DNA of 64,000 bases from Streptomyces pristinaespiralis (GTDB lineage: Bacteria; Actinomycetota; Actinomycetes; Streptomycetales; Streptomycetaceae), in contig NZ_CP011340.1 of NCBI RefSeq assembly GCF_001278075.1, positions 310,001 to 374,000 of the forward strand, written 5' to 3'. The position numbers and the translations under genes are program-made. Shown here in pieces: positions 23,487 to 31,707 of the stretch (position 1 is the first letter of the stretch; the number at the start of each line of letters is the position of its first letter). The notes beneath the pieces were generated by a model that ran no database searches, was not told where the DNA came from, and worked only from the letters and a program-made list of their open reading frames with translations.

Positions 23487-24770
23487 TCACTGCGGTCCGG
23501 GGCCCTGGCTGAGTACGGCCGCGGAGTTGAAGCCGCCCCGGCCGCGGGCGAGGACCAGCGCGTTGCGCAGCCGCATGCCGTCGCGGGGGGCGGTGACCAG
23601 GTCGATCGGGCAGTCGTCGGCGGGGCGCCGGGTGCCGGTGGTCGGCGGGATGACCTGGTCGCGCAGGCTGAGCAGGGCGGCGGCCACGTCCAGGGGCGCG
23701 CCGCCGGCCAGCAGGCGGCCGGTCATGGTCTTGGGGGCGGTGACCGGGACGCCGTGCGGGCCGAACAGGGCGCTCAGGGCGGCGGCTTCGGCCCGGTCGG
23801 CGTCGCGGGTGCCGGCGGCGTCGGCGAAGACGACGTCGATCTCGTCGGGGCGCAGTCCGGCGTCGGCGAGGGCGAGGCGGGCGGCGTCGGCGAGGCGGTC
23901 GGTGCCCGGGCCGTCGAAGGTGGCGGCGTATCCGGCGAAGGTGCCGTAGGTGCGGGCGCCGCGGGCGTGGGCGGCCGTGCCGTTCTCGAGGACGAACAGG
24001 GCGCCGCCCTCGCCGACGATGTGGCCCGCGGCCGCCGGGTCGAAGGGCAGGTAGGCGCGGGCCGGGTCGGTGACGGTGCTCATGGAGCCGCCGGCCAGGT
24101 GGGCGGCCCAGCCCCAGGGGCACAGTGCGGAGTCGACGCCGCCGCTGATCATGAGCCGGCTGCCCTTGCGGATGCGGCGGCGGGCCTGGGCGAGGGCGTC
24201 GAGGCCGCCGGCCTGTTCGGAGACGACGACGCCGCTGGCGCCGCGCAGGCCGTGCCGGATGGAGATCTGGCCGGTGTTGACGGCGTAGAACCAGGCGAAG
24301 GACTGGTAGGCGCTGACGTGCTGGCCGCCTTTGCTCCACAGGGCCTGCAGTTCGCGCTGGCCGAACTCGAAGCCGCCGGCGGAGCTGGCGGTGACCACGC
24401 CGGCGCTGTAGTCCGGCAGGGCGGCCACGTCGTCGCCCCAGTCGTCCAGGGCCTCCTTGGCGGCGGCCAGCGACAGGCGGGTGACGCGGTCGGTCTGCGG
24501 GAGCAGCCGGCTGGGCAGGTGGTCGGCGTCGACGAAGCCGGTGATCTCGCCGGCCAGGCGTACCGGGTAGCGGGTGGCGTCGAAGCGGGTGAGGGGGCGG
24601 ATGCCGCTCTCGCCGGCGAGGACGGCCTGCCACCAGGCTTCGGTGCCCAGTCCGTTGGGTGCGGTGACGCCGATGCCGGTGACGACGGTGGCGGTGGTAC
24701 GCGGGGAGGTGGCCTGCGCGGGCCGCACGGTGTGCGCGGGGGCCCGGTGTTCGGCCAAGGCCGTGGTCAT
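23487..24770 (-). CDS. Chain length factor / KS-beta (set 2)
   Basis: A 427-residue CLF. The Cys position is Gln in SEQAGGLDAL, as in CLF 1. The family features SSAGGFEFGQRELQ, FAWFYAVNTGQIS and the closing GRGGFNSAAVL are present. The ATG at 24770 has GGAGGAATG immediately upstream on the minus strand. The N-terminus carries about 25 residues (TTALAEHRAPAHTV...) before VVTGIGV, longer than CLF 1. Just upstream lies the left end of a TnpB-type element rather than the KS-alpha stop, so the normal KS/CLF overlap has been broken. Whether CLF2 is still co-transcribed with KS2 is uncertain. Confidence 0.94.
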   Translation of the reverse strand: MTTALAEHRAPAHTVRPAQATSPRTTATVVTGIGVTAPNGLGTEAWWQAVLAGESGIRPLTRFDATRYPVRLAGEITGFVDADHLPSRLLPQTDRVTRLSLAAAKEALDDWGDDVAALPDYSAGVVTASSAGGFEFGQRELQALWSKGGQHVSAYQSFAWFYAVNTGQISIRHGLRGASGVVVSEQAGGLDALAQARRRIRKGSRLMISGGVDSALCPWGWAAHLAGGSMSTVTDPARAYLPFDPAAAGHIVGEGGALFVLENGTAAHARGARTYGTFAGYAATFDGPGTDRLADAARLALADAGLRPDEIDVVFADAAGTRDADRAEAAALSALFGPHGVPVTAPKTMTGRLLAGGAPLDVAAALLSLRDQVIPPTTGTRRPADDCPIDLVTAPRDGMRLRNALVLARGRGGFNSAAVLSQGPGPQ

Positions 24771-24916
24771 CTCATTCCTCCGTGGATGCTCCGCCCTTCA
24801 GGGCGGAGAGGAAACGGACACCTGCGGAGCAGGGCAAGGAACTGTGATTCGCCGCCAGGGCGGATCACAGTGCTCTGACCCGTAGGTTTGGTCTTCACGT
24901 CGGGCGCCGCTAGTTT

Positions 24917-26122
24917 GTGAGCGTGGTCACGAGGTGCGTGAAGCGGGCGTATCGGTACCGCTTCTGTCCGACCGATGCGCAGGCGGCCGAGCTGTCGCGC
25001 ACGTTCGGCTGCATCCGCAAGGTCTACAACCTCGCCCTCGCCGCTCGTACCGAGGCGTGGGAGCGGCAGGAGCGGGTCAACTACAGCCGGACCTCGGCGA
25101 TGCTGACGGTGTGGAAGAAGACTGAGGAGCTGGCCTTCCTCAACGACGTGTCGTCGGTGCCGTTGCAGCAGTGTCTTCGGCACTTGCAGACGGCTTTCAC
25201 CAGCTTCTTCGGCAGACGGGCCAAGTACCCTCGTTTCAAGTCGCGGAAGAGGTCGCGAAGGTCCGCCGAGTACACCACCAGCGGTTTCCGCTTTCGTGAC
25301 GGCCGCCTGACCCTGGCGAAGATGGCGGAGCCGCTGGACATCGTGTGGTCGCGTCCCCTTCCTGAGGGAGCATCGCCGTCCACGGTGACCGTCTCGCAGG
25401 ACAGCGCCGGCCGATGGTTCGTCTCGATGCTGTGCGACGACCCGTCCGTCGAGCCGCTCCCCGCGACCGATACGGCGGTCGGTGTCGATGTCGGCCTGGA
25501 CCACCTGCTGACCCTGTCCACCGGGGAAAAGATCGCCAACCCCCGGCACGAGCGCCGCGACCGTGCCCGCCTCGCCCGTGCCCAGCGGCAGCTCGCCCGC
25601 AAGGCCAAGGGTGACGGCGCCAACCGGGCCAAGGCCCGGCAGAAAGTCGCCAAGGTCCACGCCCGGATCGCCGATCGCCGGCGTGACGGCCTGCACAAGC
25701 TGACCACTCGTCTCGTTCGTGACAACCAAACGATCGTGATCGAGGACCTGACCGTGCGCAACATGGTCAAGAACCACACCCTCGCCCGGGCAATCTCGGA
25801 CGCGAGCTGGAGCAAGTTCCGCTCCATGCTGGAGTACAAGGCCGCCTGGTACGGACGGGAAGTGATCGCGGTGGACCGCTTCTTCCCCTCCTCCAAGATG
25901 TGCTCCGCCTGCGGCACCCTCGCAAGGAGAATGCCGCTTTCCGTCCGTACCTGGACGTGTGACAGCTGTGGGGCGGTCCATGACCGGGACGTGAACGCGG
26001 CGAAGAACCTTCTGGCGGCCGGGCCGGCCGTGTCTGTCTGTGGAGCTGGTGTAAGACCTCAACGGAGCACTCCGGGCGGGCAGTCGGTGACGAAGCAGAA
26101 ACCCTCACGGCGCGAGCCGTGA
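24917..26122 (+). CDS. tnpB: TnpB, RNA-guided endonuclease of IS605-type elements
   Basis: 401 residues, full length for TnpB. An N-terminal OrfB helix-turn-helix region (RAYRYRFCPTDAQ...SRTFGCIRKVYN) is followed by a RuvC-like nuclease with all three acidic residues: Asp191 in GVDVGLDH, Glu276 in IVIEDLTV and Asp358 in DRDVNAAKNLL. The zinc ribbon is CSAC...CDSC at about 331-351. TnpB is the ancestor-like relative of Cas12 and cuts DNA with an RNA made from the element's right end. No disabling mutation is visible. GTG 24917 or GTG 24923 are possible starts. It is transcribed against the surrounding PKS operon. Confidence 0.93.
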   Translation: MSVVTRCVKRAYRYRFCPTDAQAAELSRTFGCIRKVYNLALAARTEAWERQERVNYSRTSAMLTVWKKTEELAFLNDVSSVPLQQCLRHLQTAFTSFFGRRAKYPRFKSRKRSRRSAEYTTSGFRFRDGRLTLAKMAEPLDIVWSRPLPEGASPSTVTVSQDSAGRWFVSMLCDDPSVEPLPATDTAVGVDVGLDHLLTLSTGEKIANPRHERRDRARLARAQRQLARKAKGDGANRAKARQKVAKVHARIADRRRDGLHKLTTRLVRDNQTIVIEDLTVRNMVKNHTLARAISDASWSKFRSMLEYKAAWYGREVIAVDRFFPSSKMCSACGTLARRMPLSVRTWTCDSCGAVHDRDVNAAKNLLAAGPAVSVCGAGVRPQRSTPGGQSVTKQKPSRREP

Positions 26123-26154
26123 GAATCCCCCTCTTTCAGGAGGGGGAGAAGTCA
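25960..26154 (+). ncRNA. Predicted omegaRNA/reRNA scaffold of the TnpB element
   Basis: In IS605 elements the guide RNA covers the 3' end of tnpB and the right end, and its guide is the flanking DNA. Here two stems (26104-26123 and 26127-26146) sit just before the element end. The following bases, from about 26155 (GCTGCCTCCTGCAGTCGCGG), would be the guide and lie in the 3' coding end of KS2. The 5' boundary is a guess from family precedent. Confidence 0.4.
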
Positions 26155-27420
26155 AGCTGCCTCCTGCAGTCGCGGCCGGGTCAGGACGATGGCGCTCTGG
26201 AAGCCGCCGAAGCCGCTGCCGACGCTGAGGACCGTGTCGGTGCGCTGTTCGCGGGCGGTCAGGGGGGTGTAGTCGAGGTCGCACGCCGGGTCGGGCTCGT
26301 GCAGGTTCGCCGTCGGGGGGACGGTGTTGTGCTCGATGGCCAGGGCGCTGGCGGCGACCTCGAGCGACCCGATGGCGCCGAGGGAGTGTCCGATCATCGA
26401 TTTGATGGAGCTGACCGGGACGGTGCGGGCGTGGTGGCCGAGGCTGCGTTTGAAGGCGGCGGTCTCGTGCCGGTCGTTCTGCTTGGTGCCCGAGCCGTGG
26501 GCGTTGATGTAGTCGACGGCGGTGGGGTCGAGCCGTGCCTCGTCCAGGGCGGCGGTGATCGCCTCGGCCATCTCGGCGCCGTCGGCCTTCAGGCCGGTCA
26601 TGTGGTAGGCGTTGCTGCGGCCGGCGAAGCCGGAGATCTCCGCGTACACGTGGGCGCCGCGGCGGCGGGCGTGTTCGAACTCCTCCAGCACCAGGACGGC
26701 CGAGCCTTCGCCGAGGACGAACCCGTTGCGGGTGCGGTCGAAGGGGCGGGAGGCGGTGGCCGGGTCGTCGTTGCGGGGGCTGGTGGCCTTGATGGCGTCG
26801 AAGCAGGCGACGGTGATCGGCGAGATGGGTGCTTCGGTGGCGCCGGTGACCATGACGTCGGCGCTGCCCTCGCGGATCAGGTCGACGGCGTGGCCGATGG
26901 AGTCCAGGCCGGAGGTGCAGCCGGTGGAGATGAGGGAGACGGGGCCCTGGGCGCCGGTGGCGCGGGCCACTTCGGCGGCCAGCGAGCTGGGCACGAAGTA
27001 GTCGAAGAGGTGGGCGACGGCCCGTGTGTGGTCGACCTCCCAGGCCGAGCCCTGTTCGCTGACGACGCCGTACTCGTCGTCGAGTCCGGTGGTGCAGCCG
27101 ACCGCGCTGCCGAGGGTGACGCCGGTGCGCAGCGGGTCGGGCAGGTCGGTGGGCAGGCCGCTGTCGGCGAGCGCCTCCCGGGCGCTGACGAGGGCGAACT
27201 GGGCGGCCCGGTCCAGGCGGGCGGCCTCGGCGGGGCCGAAGCCGTGCGCGGCGGCATCGAAGTCGGCCTCGGCCGCGATGCGGGAGCGGTAGGCGGATGC
27301 GTCGAACAGGGTGATGCCGCGGGTGGCGGTGCGGCCCGCGGTGAGCGTGTCCCAGAAGTTCCGGGTGCCCACGCCGCCGGGCGCGACGACGCCTATGCCG
27401 GTGATGACGACCCGTCTCAT
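26152..27420 (-). CDS. Type II PKS ketosynthase alpha (set 2)
   Basis: A 422-residue KS-alpha with an intact triad: Cys in [11 protein letters not shown], His in NAHGSGTKQ and His in [11 protein letters not shown]. It resembles KS 1 along its whole length (same RVVITGIG start and [12 protein letters not shown] end) yet differs at many positions, so it is an old paralogue, not a recent copy. ATG 27420 follows GAGGG after an 11-base gap from the thioesterase stop. The last bases coincide with the right end of the TnpB element: the TGA stop is read from the element-end TCAA. The natural C-terminus may therefore have been changed by a few residues. Confidence 0.95.
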   Translation of the reverse strand: MRRVVITGIGVVAPGGVGTRNFWDTLTAGRTATRGITLFDASAYRSRIAAEADFDAAAHGFGPAEAARLDRAAQFALVSAREALADSGLPTDLPDPLRTGVTLGSAVGCTTGLDDEYGVVSEQGSAWEVDHTRAVAHLFDYFVPSSLAAEVARATGAQGPVSLISTGCTSGLDSIGHAVDLIREGSADVMVTGATEAPISPITVACFDAIKATSPRNDDPATASRPFDRTRNGFVLGEGSAVLVLEEFEHARRRGAHVYAEISGFAGRSNAYHMTGLKADGAEMAEAITAALDEARLDPTAVDYINAHGSGTKQNDRHETAAFKRSLGHHARTVPVSSIKSMIGHSLGAIGSLEVAASALAIEHNTVPPTANLHEPDPACDLDYTPLTAREQRTDTVLSVGSGFGGFQSAIVLTRPRLQEAA

Positions 27421-27431
27421 CGCCTGGTCCC

Positions 27432-28235
27432 TCACAGTTGTCCTCCAGATAGGGGCGCGGTGCGCCGCGCCACACGGCAGGCCCGCCCGATGAGCCGGGG
27501 GATCTCCCGGCCGCGTACGAAGAAGTGGTCGCCCGGGACGGTGCGCCGCACCAGCGGGCCGGTGGTCCAGCGCCGCCAGCCGTCCATCGCCTGCGCGTCC
27601 ACCACCCGGTCGTCCCGGCCGTCGACGGCCAGGACCGGCACCGGCAGGGGGCCTCCGGTGGCGGGGTCGTTGGCGGCGGCGCGCAGGGCGGCGCCGAGCC
27701 GCAGGTCGTCCCGCAGGACGGGCAGCACCGTGCGGTGCCACACGCTGTCCGGGTCGGCGAGCAGGCCGGTGGGTGCGGAGCCCAGGTCGCCGAGGAAGGT
27801 GAGCAGTTGCTCGTCGCTCAACTCGCCGCTGTGGTGGGCCAGGACCGCGTCCGGCGGCGGGCAGGCGCCGACCGCGAGGAGCACGGGGGGCGGCAGGCCC
27901 TTGTCGGTGAGGGCGCGGGCGAGGGTGTAGGCGACCATGCCGCCCAGGCTGTGCCCGTACAGGACGTAGGGGCCGCTGTGCGCGGCGTCGGACAGGACGC
28001 CGAGCAGGTCCTCCAGCAGACCGGTGCGTGAGGTGGGGCGCTTCTCGTGGCGCCGGGAGTCACGGCCGGGCAGCAGCACCGGGCGGATGTCGATGTCCGG
28101 GCCCGACCGGGTCGGCCAGCGGGCGAAGCCGGTGACCCCGGCGCCGGCGTGCGCGAAGCAGTACAGCCGCAGGGGTGGGCGGCCCGCCGGGGCGGGGCCG
28201 CCTCCCGCGGCTGCTGTGTGCACGGATCCGTTCAT
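27432..28235 (-). CDS. Type II thioesterase (set 2 operon)
   Basis: 267 residues, alpha/beta hydrolase of the TEII class that removes wrong acyl groups from carrier proteins. [10 protein letters not shown] starts the fold. YGHSLGGMV holds the nucleophile Ser, the VDGRDDRV segment holds Asp, and PGDHFFV the His. ATG 28235 is preferred (GAAGG nine bases upstream) over the GTG at 28241. It is first in the minus operon that includes KS2/CLF2/ACP2. A second TEII is at 30961-31707. Since neither PKS line has an integrated TE, one of the two could also serve in product release. Confidence 0.9.
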   Translation of the reverse strand: MNGSVHTAAAGGGPAPAGRPPLRLYCFAHAGAGVTGFARWPTRSGPDIDIRPVLLPGRDSRRHEKRPTSRTGLLEDLLGVLSDAAHSGPYVLYGHSLGGMVAYTLARALTDKGLPPPVLLAVGACPPPDAVLAHHSGELSDEQLLTFLGDLGSAPTGLLADPDSVWHRTVLPVLRDDLRLGAALRAAANDPATGGPLPVPVLAVDGRDDRVVDAQAMDGWRRWTTGPLVRRTVPGDHFFVRGREIPRLIGRACRVARRTAPLSGGQL

Positions 28236-28257
28236 GGGCACCGACCTTCGCGGACCG

Positions 28258-28275
28258 GCCTGGAGAACGGCTCGA
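28258..28275 (-). promoter_or_regulatory. SARP-box-like pair upstream of the thioesterase/KS2 operon
   Basis: On the minus strand TCGAGCC (28275-28269) and TCCAGGC (28264-28258) are 11 bp apart, the same TCGAGN2-N4-TCCAN3 pattern as at 9275 and 9328. It is only about 23 bases from ATG 28235, so it would have to overlap the promoter, which lowers confidence. Confidence 0.25.
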
Positions 28276-28306
28276 ATCAGCCAACCACCGCCCCCGCGCC
28301 GGTGGT

Positions 28307-29128
28307 TCAGGCCGCGTACAGGTTGAAGGTGGAGGTGCGCCGGGGGGTGGAGGACACGTCGAGCTGCGGGTCGACCGCGAGCATCGCCTGGTGCAGGCGC
28401 TGCAGTTGCGGCGAGGGCTCCACGCCGAGCTCGTCGATCAGCCGCCGGCGCAGCCGGTGGAAGACGTCGAGCGCGGTGGCCTGGCGGCCGGAGCGGTAGA
28501 GCGCCACCATCGCCTGCGAGTGCAGCCCCTCGTGCTGGGGGTGGCGGGCGATCAGGTCGGTGAGTTCGGCGATCACTTCGACGTGGCGGCCCAGGCGCAG
28601 ATCGGCGTCGATCCGGCGCTCACGGGTGACGAGTCTGCTCTCTTCCAGCCGCATGACCTCTATCTCCAGGATCGGGCCGACGCGTACGTCGACCAGTGCG
28701 GTGCCCTGCCACAGATCCAGCGCCTGCCGGTAGGTGCGGGCGGCGCGTTCGTCCTCGCCGTCGTCGAAGGCCTGCTGGCCCTCGGCGACGAGCCGCTCGT
28801 ACTCGTGGACGTCGACGGCCTCGGGTGGGATCTGCAGCAGGTAGCCGCCGTGCCGGGTGGCCAGCACGTCCTTCGCGGTGCCCGGGACGTCCGGTCCCAT
28901 GGCGGTGCCCAGCCGGCGGCGCAGCTGGAGAATGTACGTCTGGAGTGTGGTGAGTGCGCTCAGCGGCAGTTCGGTGCCCCAGATCTCCTCCATGAGTGTG
29001 GGCACGGGCATGACCCGTCCCGGGTAGAGGGCGAGCAGCGCCAGGATCTGCCGCGGTTTGCCCGCCGTAGGAACGATCGACATCCCGTTGACGTGGCCAC
29101 TCAGCGGACCCAGAACCTGAATCTTCAT
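28307..29128 (-). CDS. SARP-family transcriptional activator 1
   Basis: A 273-residue Streptomyces antibiotic regulatory protein of ActII-ORF4/DnrI size. The N-terminal winged-helix OmpR-type DNA-binding domain spans residues about 1-100 (IQVLGPLSG, GKPRQILALLALYPG, TLQTYILQLRRRLG). A bacterial transcriptional activation domain of TPR-like helices follows. ATG 29128 has GGAGGAAACC upstream. It is followed on the same strand by the thioesterase/KS2 operon (72 bases further) but probably has its own promoter in the 292-bp divergent region before the carrier-protein gene at 29421. It would activate cluster promoters through 11-bp-spaced heptamers such as those at 2166-2194. Confidence 0.94.
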   Translation of the reverse strand: MKIQVLGPLSGHVNGMSIVPTAGKPRQILALLALYPGRVMPVPTLMEEIWGTELPLSALTTLQTYILQLRRRLGTAMGPDVPGTAKDVLATRHGGYLLQIPPEAVDVHEYERLVAEGQQAFDDGEDERAARTYRQALDLWQGTALVDVRVGPILEIEVMRLEESRLVTRERRIDADLRLGRHVEVIAELTDLIARHPQHEGLHSQAMVALYRSGRQATALDVFHRLRRRLIDELGVEPSPQLQRLHQAMLAVDPQLDVSSTPRRTSTFNLYAA

Positions 29129-29420
29129 GGTTTCCTCCGTACCTCGACGGCCTGCGCTCGGCTTCCGAGCCGGTTTACGAATCGGTATCCGAGGCGCGGT
29201 CGATATTGCGCCACTGGGGACCCGCTGTCCTTTCTTCACTATCCATGGACGAGATGCACCGTAGCTTCTTTCGACCGGGTGACCCGAGTAATCTCCAGCC
29301 GCTGTCGAGCAGTTCTCCGCCGGGCGGTGCCTGACGCGGCACTGACACATGCCTGACCACGTGAACGGCAATAGGGAAGCGCCTTCCTTACGGCCGTGCG
29401 GCGCTGTTACTTTCGGCGCC

Positions 29421-29705
29421 ATGGAGACGTATTCGGAGCGTGAGGTGCCGCCGGGAGCGGATCCGCTGACCCGGCAGCTGCTGCGGCAGATGGTCGCCGG
29501 CTGTATGCGGCTGGAGCCGGCGGAACTGCCGGACGACGACGAGGACCTGGTCGATCACGGGCTGGACTCGATCAGCACCATGCGGCTCATCTCCGCCTGG
29601 CACCGGCGCGGCATCGAGGTCGGCTTTCCCGAGTTGATGGCCCGCCCGACGCTCGGGCACTGGTGGCAGCTGCTTTCCCAGGAGCGTCCGACGCGCACGC
29701 CCTGA
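29421..29705 (+). CDS. Stand-alone carrier protein resembling aryl carrier proteins
   Basis: A 94-residue carrier protein with LVDHGLDSISTMRLISAWHR (Ser is the phosphopantetheine site) and a C-terminal ARPTLGHWWQLL. That pattern is typical of the aryl carrier domains of EntB/DhbB/PhzA-type siderophore systems rather than of PKS ACPs. It could present an aryl or aminoacyl group to one of the Cy domains of the NRPS, but no stand-alone A domain is in the window. ATG 29421 is used; ATG 29349 in frame is an alternative and neither has a clear ribosome site, so a leaderless mRNA is possible. It heads an apparent plus-strand operon with the LLM, TEII and amine oxidase. I see no distinct element in the 292 bases upstream. 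Confidence 0.75.
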   Translation: METYSEREVPPGADPLTRQLLRQMVAGCMRLEPAELPDDDEDLVDHGLDSISTMRLISAWHRRGIEVGFPELMARPTLGHWWQLLSQERPTRTP

Positions 29706-29851
29706 AAACAACTCAAGGCCCCTCATACGGAGGCTGGAGTCCCGCTCGCGCGCCCCGCACGGCCCGCCGACACCGTCTAAGGTCCGATAGTCGAAGAGTT
29801 GTACCAGGCTTTTTCGTGAAGCCGGAATCGGATCACCGGACGGAGCCCCCC

Positions 29852-30934
29852 ATGGAATTCGGCGTCAACTTCTTCCCGGTCGTCGACCCGGTCAAGAAGA
29901 GTGCGAGCACCTATTACGACGAAAGTCTTCAGCTGGTCGAGCTGGCCGAGGCACTGGACTTCGAACATGTCCAGACGGTCGAGCACTACGGCTCCCCCTA
30001 CGGCGGTTACAGCCCCGACCCGGTGGTGTTCCTGACGGCCGCCGCCGCGCGCACCAGCCGCATACGGCTGGTGACGGGCGCGGTGATCGCCTCGTTCGCG
30101 CATCCGGTGCAGCTGGCGGCGCGGCTGGCGCTGCTGGACAACCTGTGCCACGGGCGGCTGGACGTGGGCTTCGGACGCGGTTTCCTGCCCGACGAGTTCG
30201 AACTGTTCAACGTGCCCATGGAGGAGAGCCGGACCCGTTTCACGGAGGTCGTCGAGGCGTGTGTGGCGCTGTGGAGCGGCAAGGAGGTCCGGTTCGAGGG
30301 CGAGGTGCACCGTTTCGGTCCGGTGACCGGCTTCCCCCGGCCCTATCAGCGGCCGCACCCGCCGGTGTTCGTGGCGTCCGCGACCAGCGCCGCCTCGTGC
30401 GCGCTCGCCGGTGAGCAGGGCCACCATCTGCAGGTGGTGCCGTCGGTCACCAGCCAGGAGCAGCTGACGCAGATGACGGCCGCCTACCGCGAGGCGCGGC
30501 GTGCGGCGGGCCACGAGGGCCCGGGCCGCATCCAGATCAAGTACACCTGTTACCTCGGTGAGGACCGGGCCGCGGTCCTTTCGGACGCGGCCGCGTGCGA
30601 GCGCAACTATGTGGAGCAGATGGCGGCGGCGGTCGCGTCCTGGGCGAACGCCCGCTCGGAGCAGTACCCGGGCTACGAGCAGTTCGCCGACAAGGCCCGC
30701 TCCTACGACTTCGACACGGCGCTGGCGGCGAACAAGGTGCTGGCCGGCACGCCGGACGAGGTCCGCGGCCAGATCGCGACGATCCGCGACTGGTACGGCG
30801 ACGACATCTGCCTGAGCCTGCAGTTCAACCCGGGCCCGCTGCCCTACGAGCGGGCCGAGCGGGCCATGGAGCTGTTCGCCCGGCATGTCGCCCCCGCCTT
30901 CACCGGCAGCGTCGCGGCCGTGGCCGCCGCGTGA
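29852..30934 (+). CDS. Luciferase-like FMN monooxygenase
   Basis: A 360-residue LLM protein of the bacterial-luciferase alpha type (MEFGVNFFPV start; LAEALDFEHVQTVEHYGSPYGG; LDVGFGRGFLPDEFELF). Such monooxygenases are common in trans-AT PKS clusters (for example MupA, OnnC types) and oxidise chain intermediates with FMNH2. The flavin reductase at 35159-35689 could supply FMNH2. ATG 29852 follows GGAG. Its stop overlaps an in-frame GTG of the next gene. The long SYDFDTALAANKVLAGTPDEV segment is normal for the family. On-line oxidation (hydroxylation or Baeyer-Villiger) is possible and cannot be decided here. Confidence 0.88.
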   Translation: MEFGVNFFPVVDPVKKSASTYYDESLQLVELAEALDFEHVQTVEHYGSPYGGYSPDPVVFLTAAAARTSRIRLVTGAVIASFAHPVQLAARLALLDNLCHGRLDVGFGRGFLPDEFELFNVPMEESRTRFTEVVEACVALWSGKEVRFEGEVHRFGPVTGFPRPYQRPHPPVFVASATSAASCALAGEQGHHLQVVPSVTSQEQLTQMTAAYREARRAAGHEGPGRIQIKYTCYLGEDRAAVLSDAAACERNYVEQMAAAVASWANARSEQYPGYEQFADKARSYDFDTALAANKVLAGTPDEVRGQIATIRDWYGDDICLSLQFNPGPLPYERAERAMELFARHVAPAFTGSVAAVAAA

Positions 30935-30960
30935 ACGCGGCCCGGTACGAGGGAGCGCCC

Positions 30961-31707
30961 ATGTACGGCACCGGTGACGGGCTGCGGCTGTTCGTGTTCC
31001 ACCACGCGGGCGGCTCGCATCTGCTCTACCGCGACTGGCCGAGGCTGCTGCCCGCCTCGTGGGACGTGCGGCTGCTGGACGCGCCCGGCCGCGGGCGGCT
31101 CACCGGCGAGCCGCAGATCGACGACGCCCACGCGCTGGCCGCGTTCTTCCGGCGCCGTCTCGCGGCCGATCTGAGCGGCCCGTTCGCGTTCTTCGGACAC
31201 AGCATGGGCGCCCTGATCGCCTACGAGCTGACCCAGCAGCTGGCCGCGGAAGGCCACCGGCTGCCGGTGTGGCTGGGGCTGTCCGCACGCGGCGCGCCGC
31301 GGCCGCAGGGCGAGGGCACCCGCCGCCACGCCCTGCCCGACGAGGAACTGCGGCTGCACCTGGCCGCGATGGGCGGCACCCCGCTGGAGGTGTTGCAGGA
31401 CCCGGACCTGTGGGAGATGTTCGCGCCGGCGCTGCGCAACGACCTGCGGCTGGTGGAGAGCTGGCGCCCGCTGCCCGGCGCGCCGGACCTGCGGATGCCG
31501 CTGAACGTGTACGGCGGGCACGGCGACGTCGTCGTCGCGCCGGAGCGGCTGGCCGGCTGGCAGGAGCACGCGCGGCGGTTCATGGGGCTGCGGATGTTCG
31601 ACGGCGGGCACTTCTACTTCCAGGCCGACCCGGTCCCGCTGCTGGAGCACGTCGCCCGTGACGCGAGCGCCGCGCTCGCCGCGGCCCGGGCGGTGGGTGC
31701 GGCGTGA
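30961..31707 (+). CDS. Type II thioesterase (modular line)
   Basis: A 248-residue TEII with LFVFHHAGGSHLLYRDW start, FFGHSMGALIAYEL (nucleophile Ser), GGHGDVVV (Asp region) and FDGGHFYF (His). It edits stalled or mis-primed carrier proteins, most likely those of the trans-AT/NRPS line given its operon. ATG 30961 is chosen for the GAGGGAG site; GTG 30931 overlapping the previous stop would add ten residues. Its stop overlaps the GTG of the amine oxidase. Confidence 0.92.
   Translation: MYGTGDGLRLFVFHHAGGSHLLYRDWPRLLPASWDVRLLDAPGRGRLTGEPQIDDAHALAAFFRRRLAADLSGPFAFFGHSMGALIAYELTQQLAAEGHRLPVWLGLSARGAPRPQGEGTRRHALPDEELRLHLAAMGGTPLEVLQDPDLWEMFAPALRNDLRLVESWRPLPGAPDLRMPLNVYGGHGDVVVAPERLAGWQEHARRFMGLRMFDGGHFYFQADPVPLLEHVARDASAALAAARAVGAA

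Larger units (their letters stand above)
24783..26154 (+). mobile_element. IS200/IS605-family TnpB-only element inserted between KS2 and CLF2
   Basis: About 1.37 kb with no terminal inverted repeats or target duplication but with end-specific hairpins, as in IS605-type elements. Left end: a perfect palindrome at 24789-24808 (CTCCGCCCTTCAGGGCGGAG) and a second stem ACTGTGAT...ATCACAGT at about 24841-24871. Right end: stem CTCACGGC/GCCGTGAG (26104-26123), then CCCCCTC/GAGGGGG (26127-26146), ending near TCAA at 26152-26155, the type of right cleavage site known for IS608. There is one gene, tnpB, and no tnpA. Exact ends are uncertain by a few bases. It lies opposite to the operon it interrupts. 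Confidence 0.8.
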
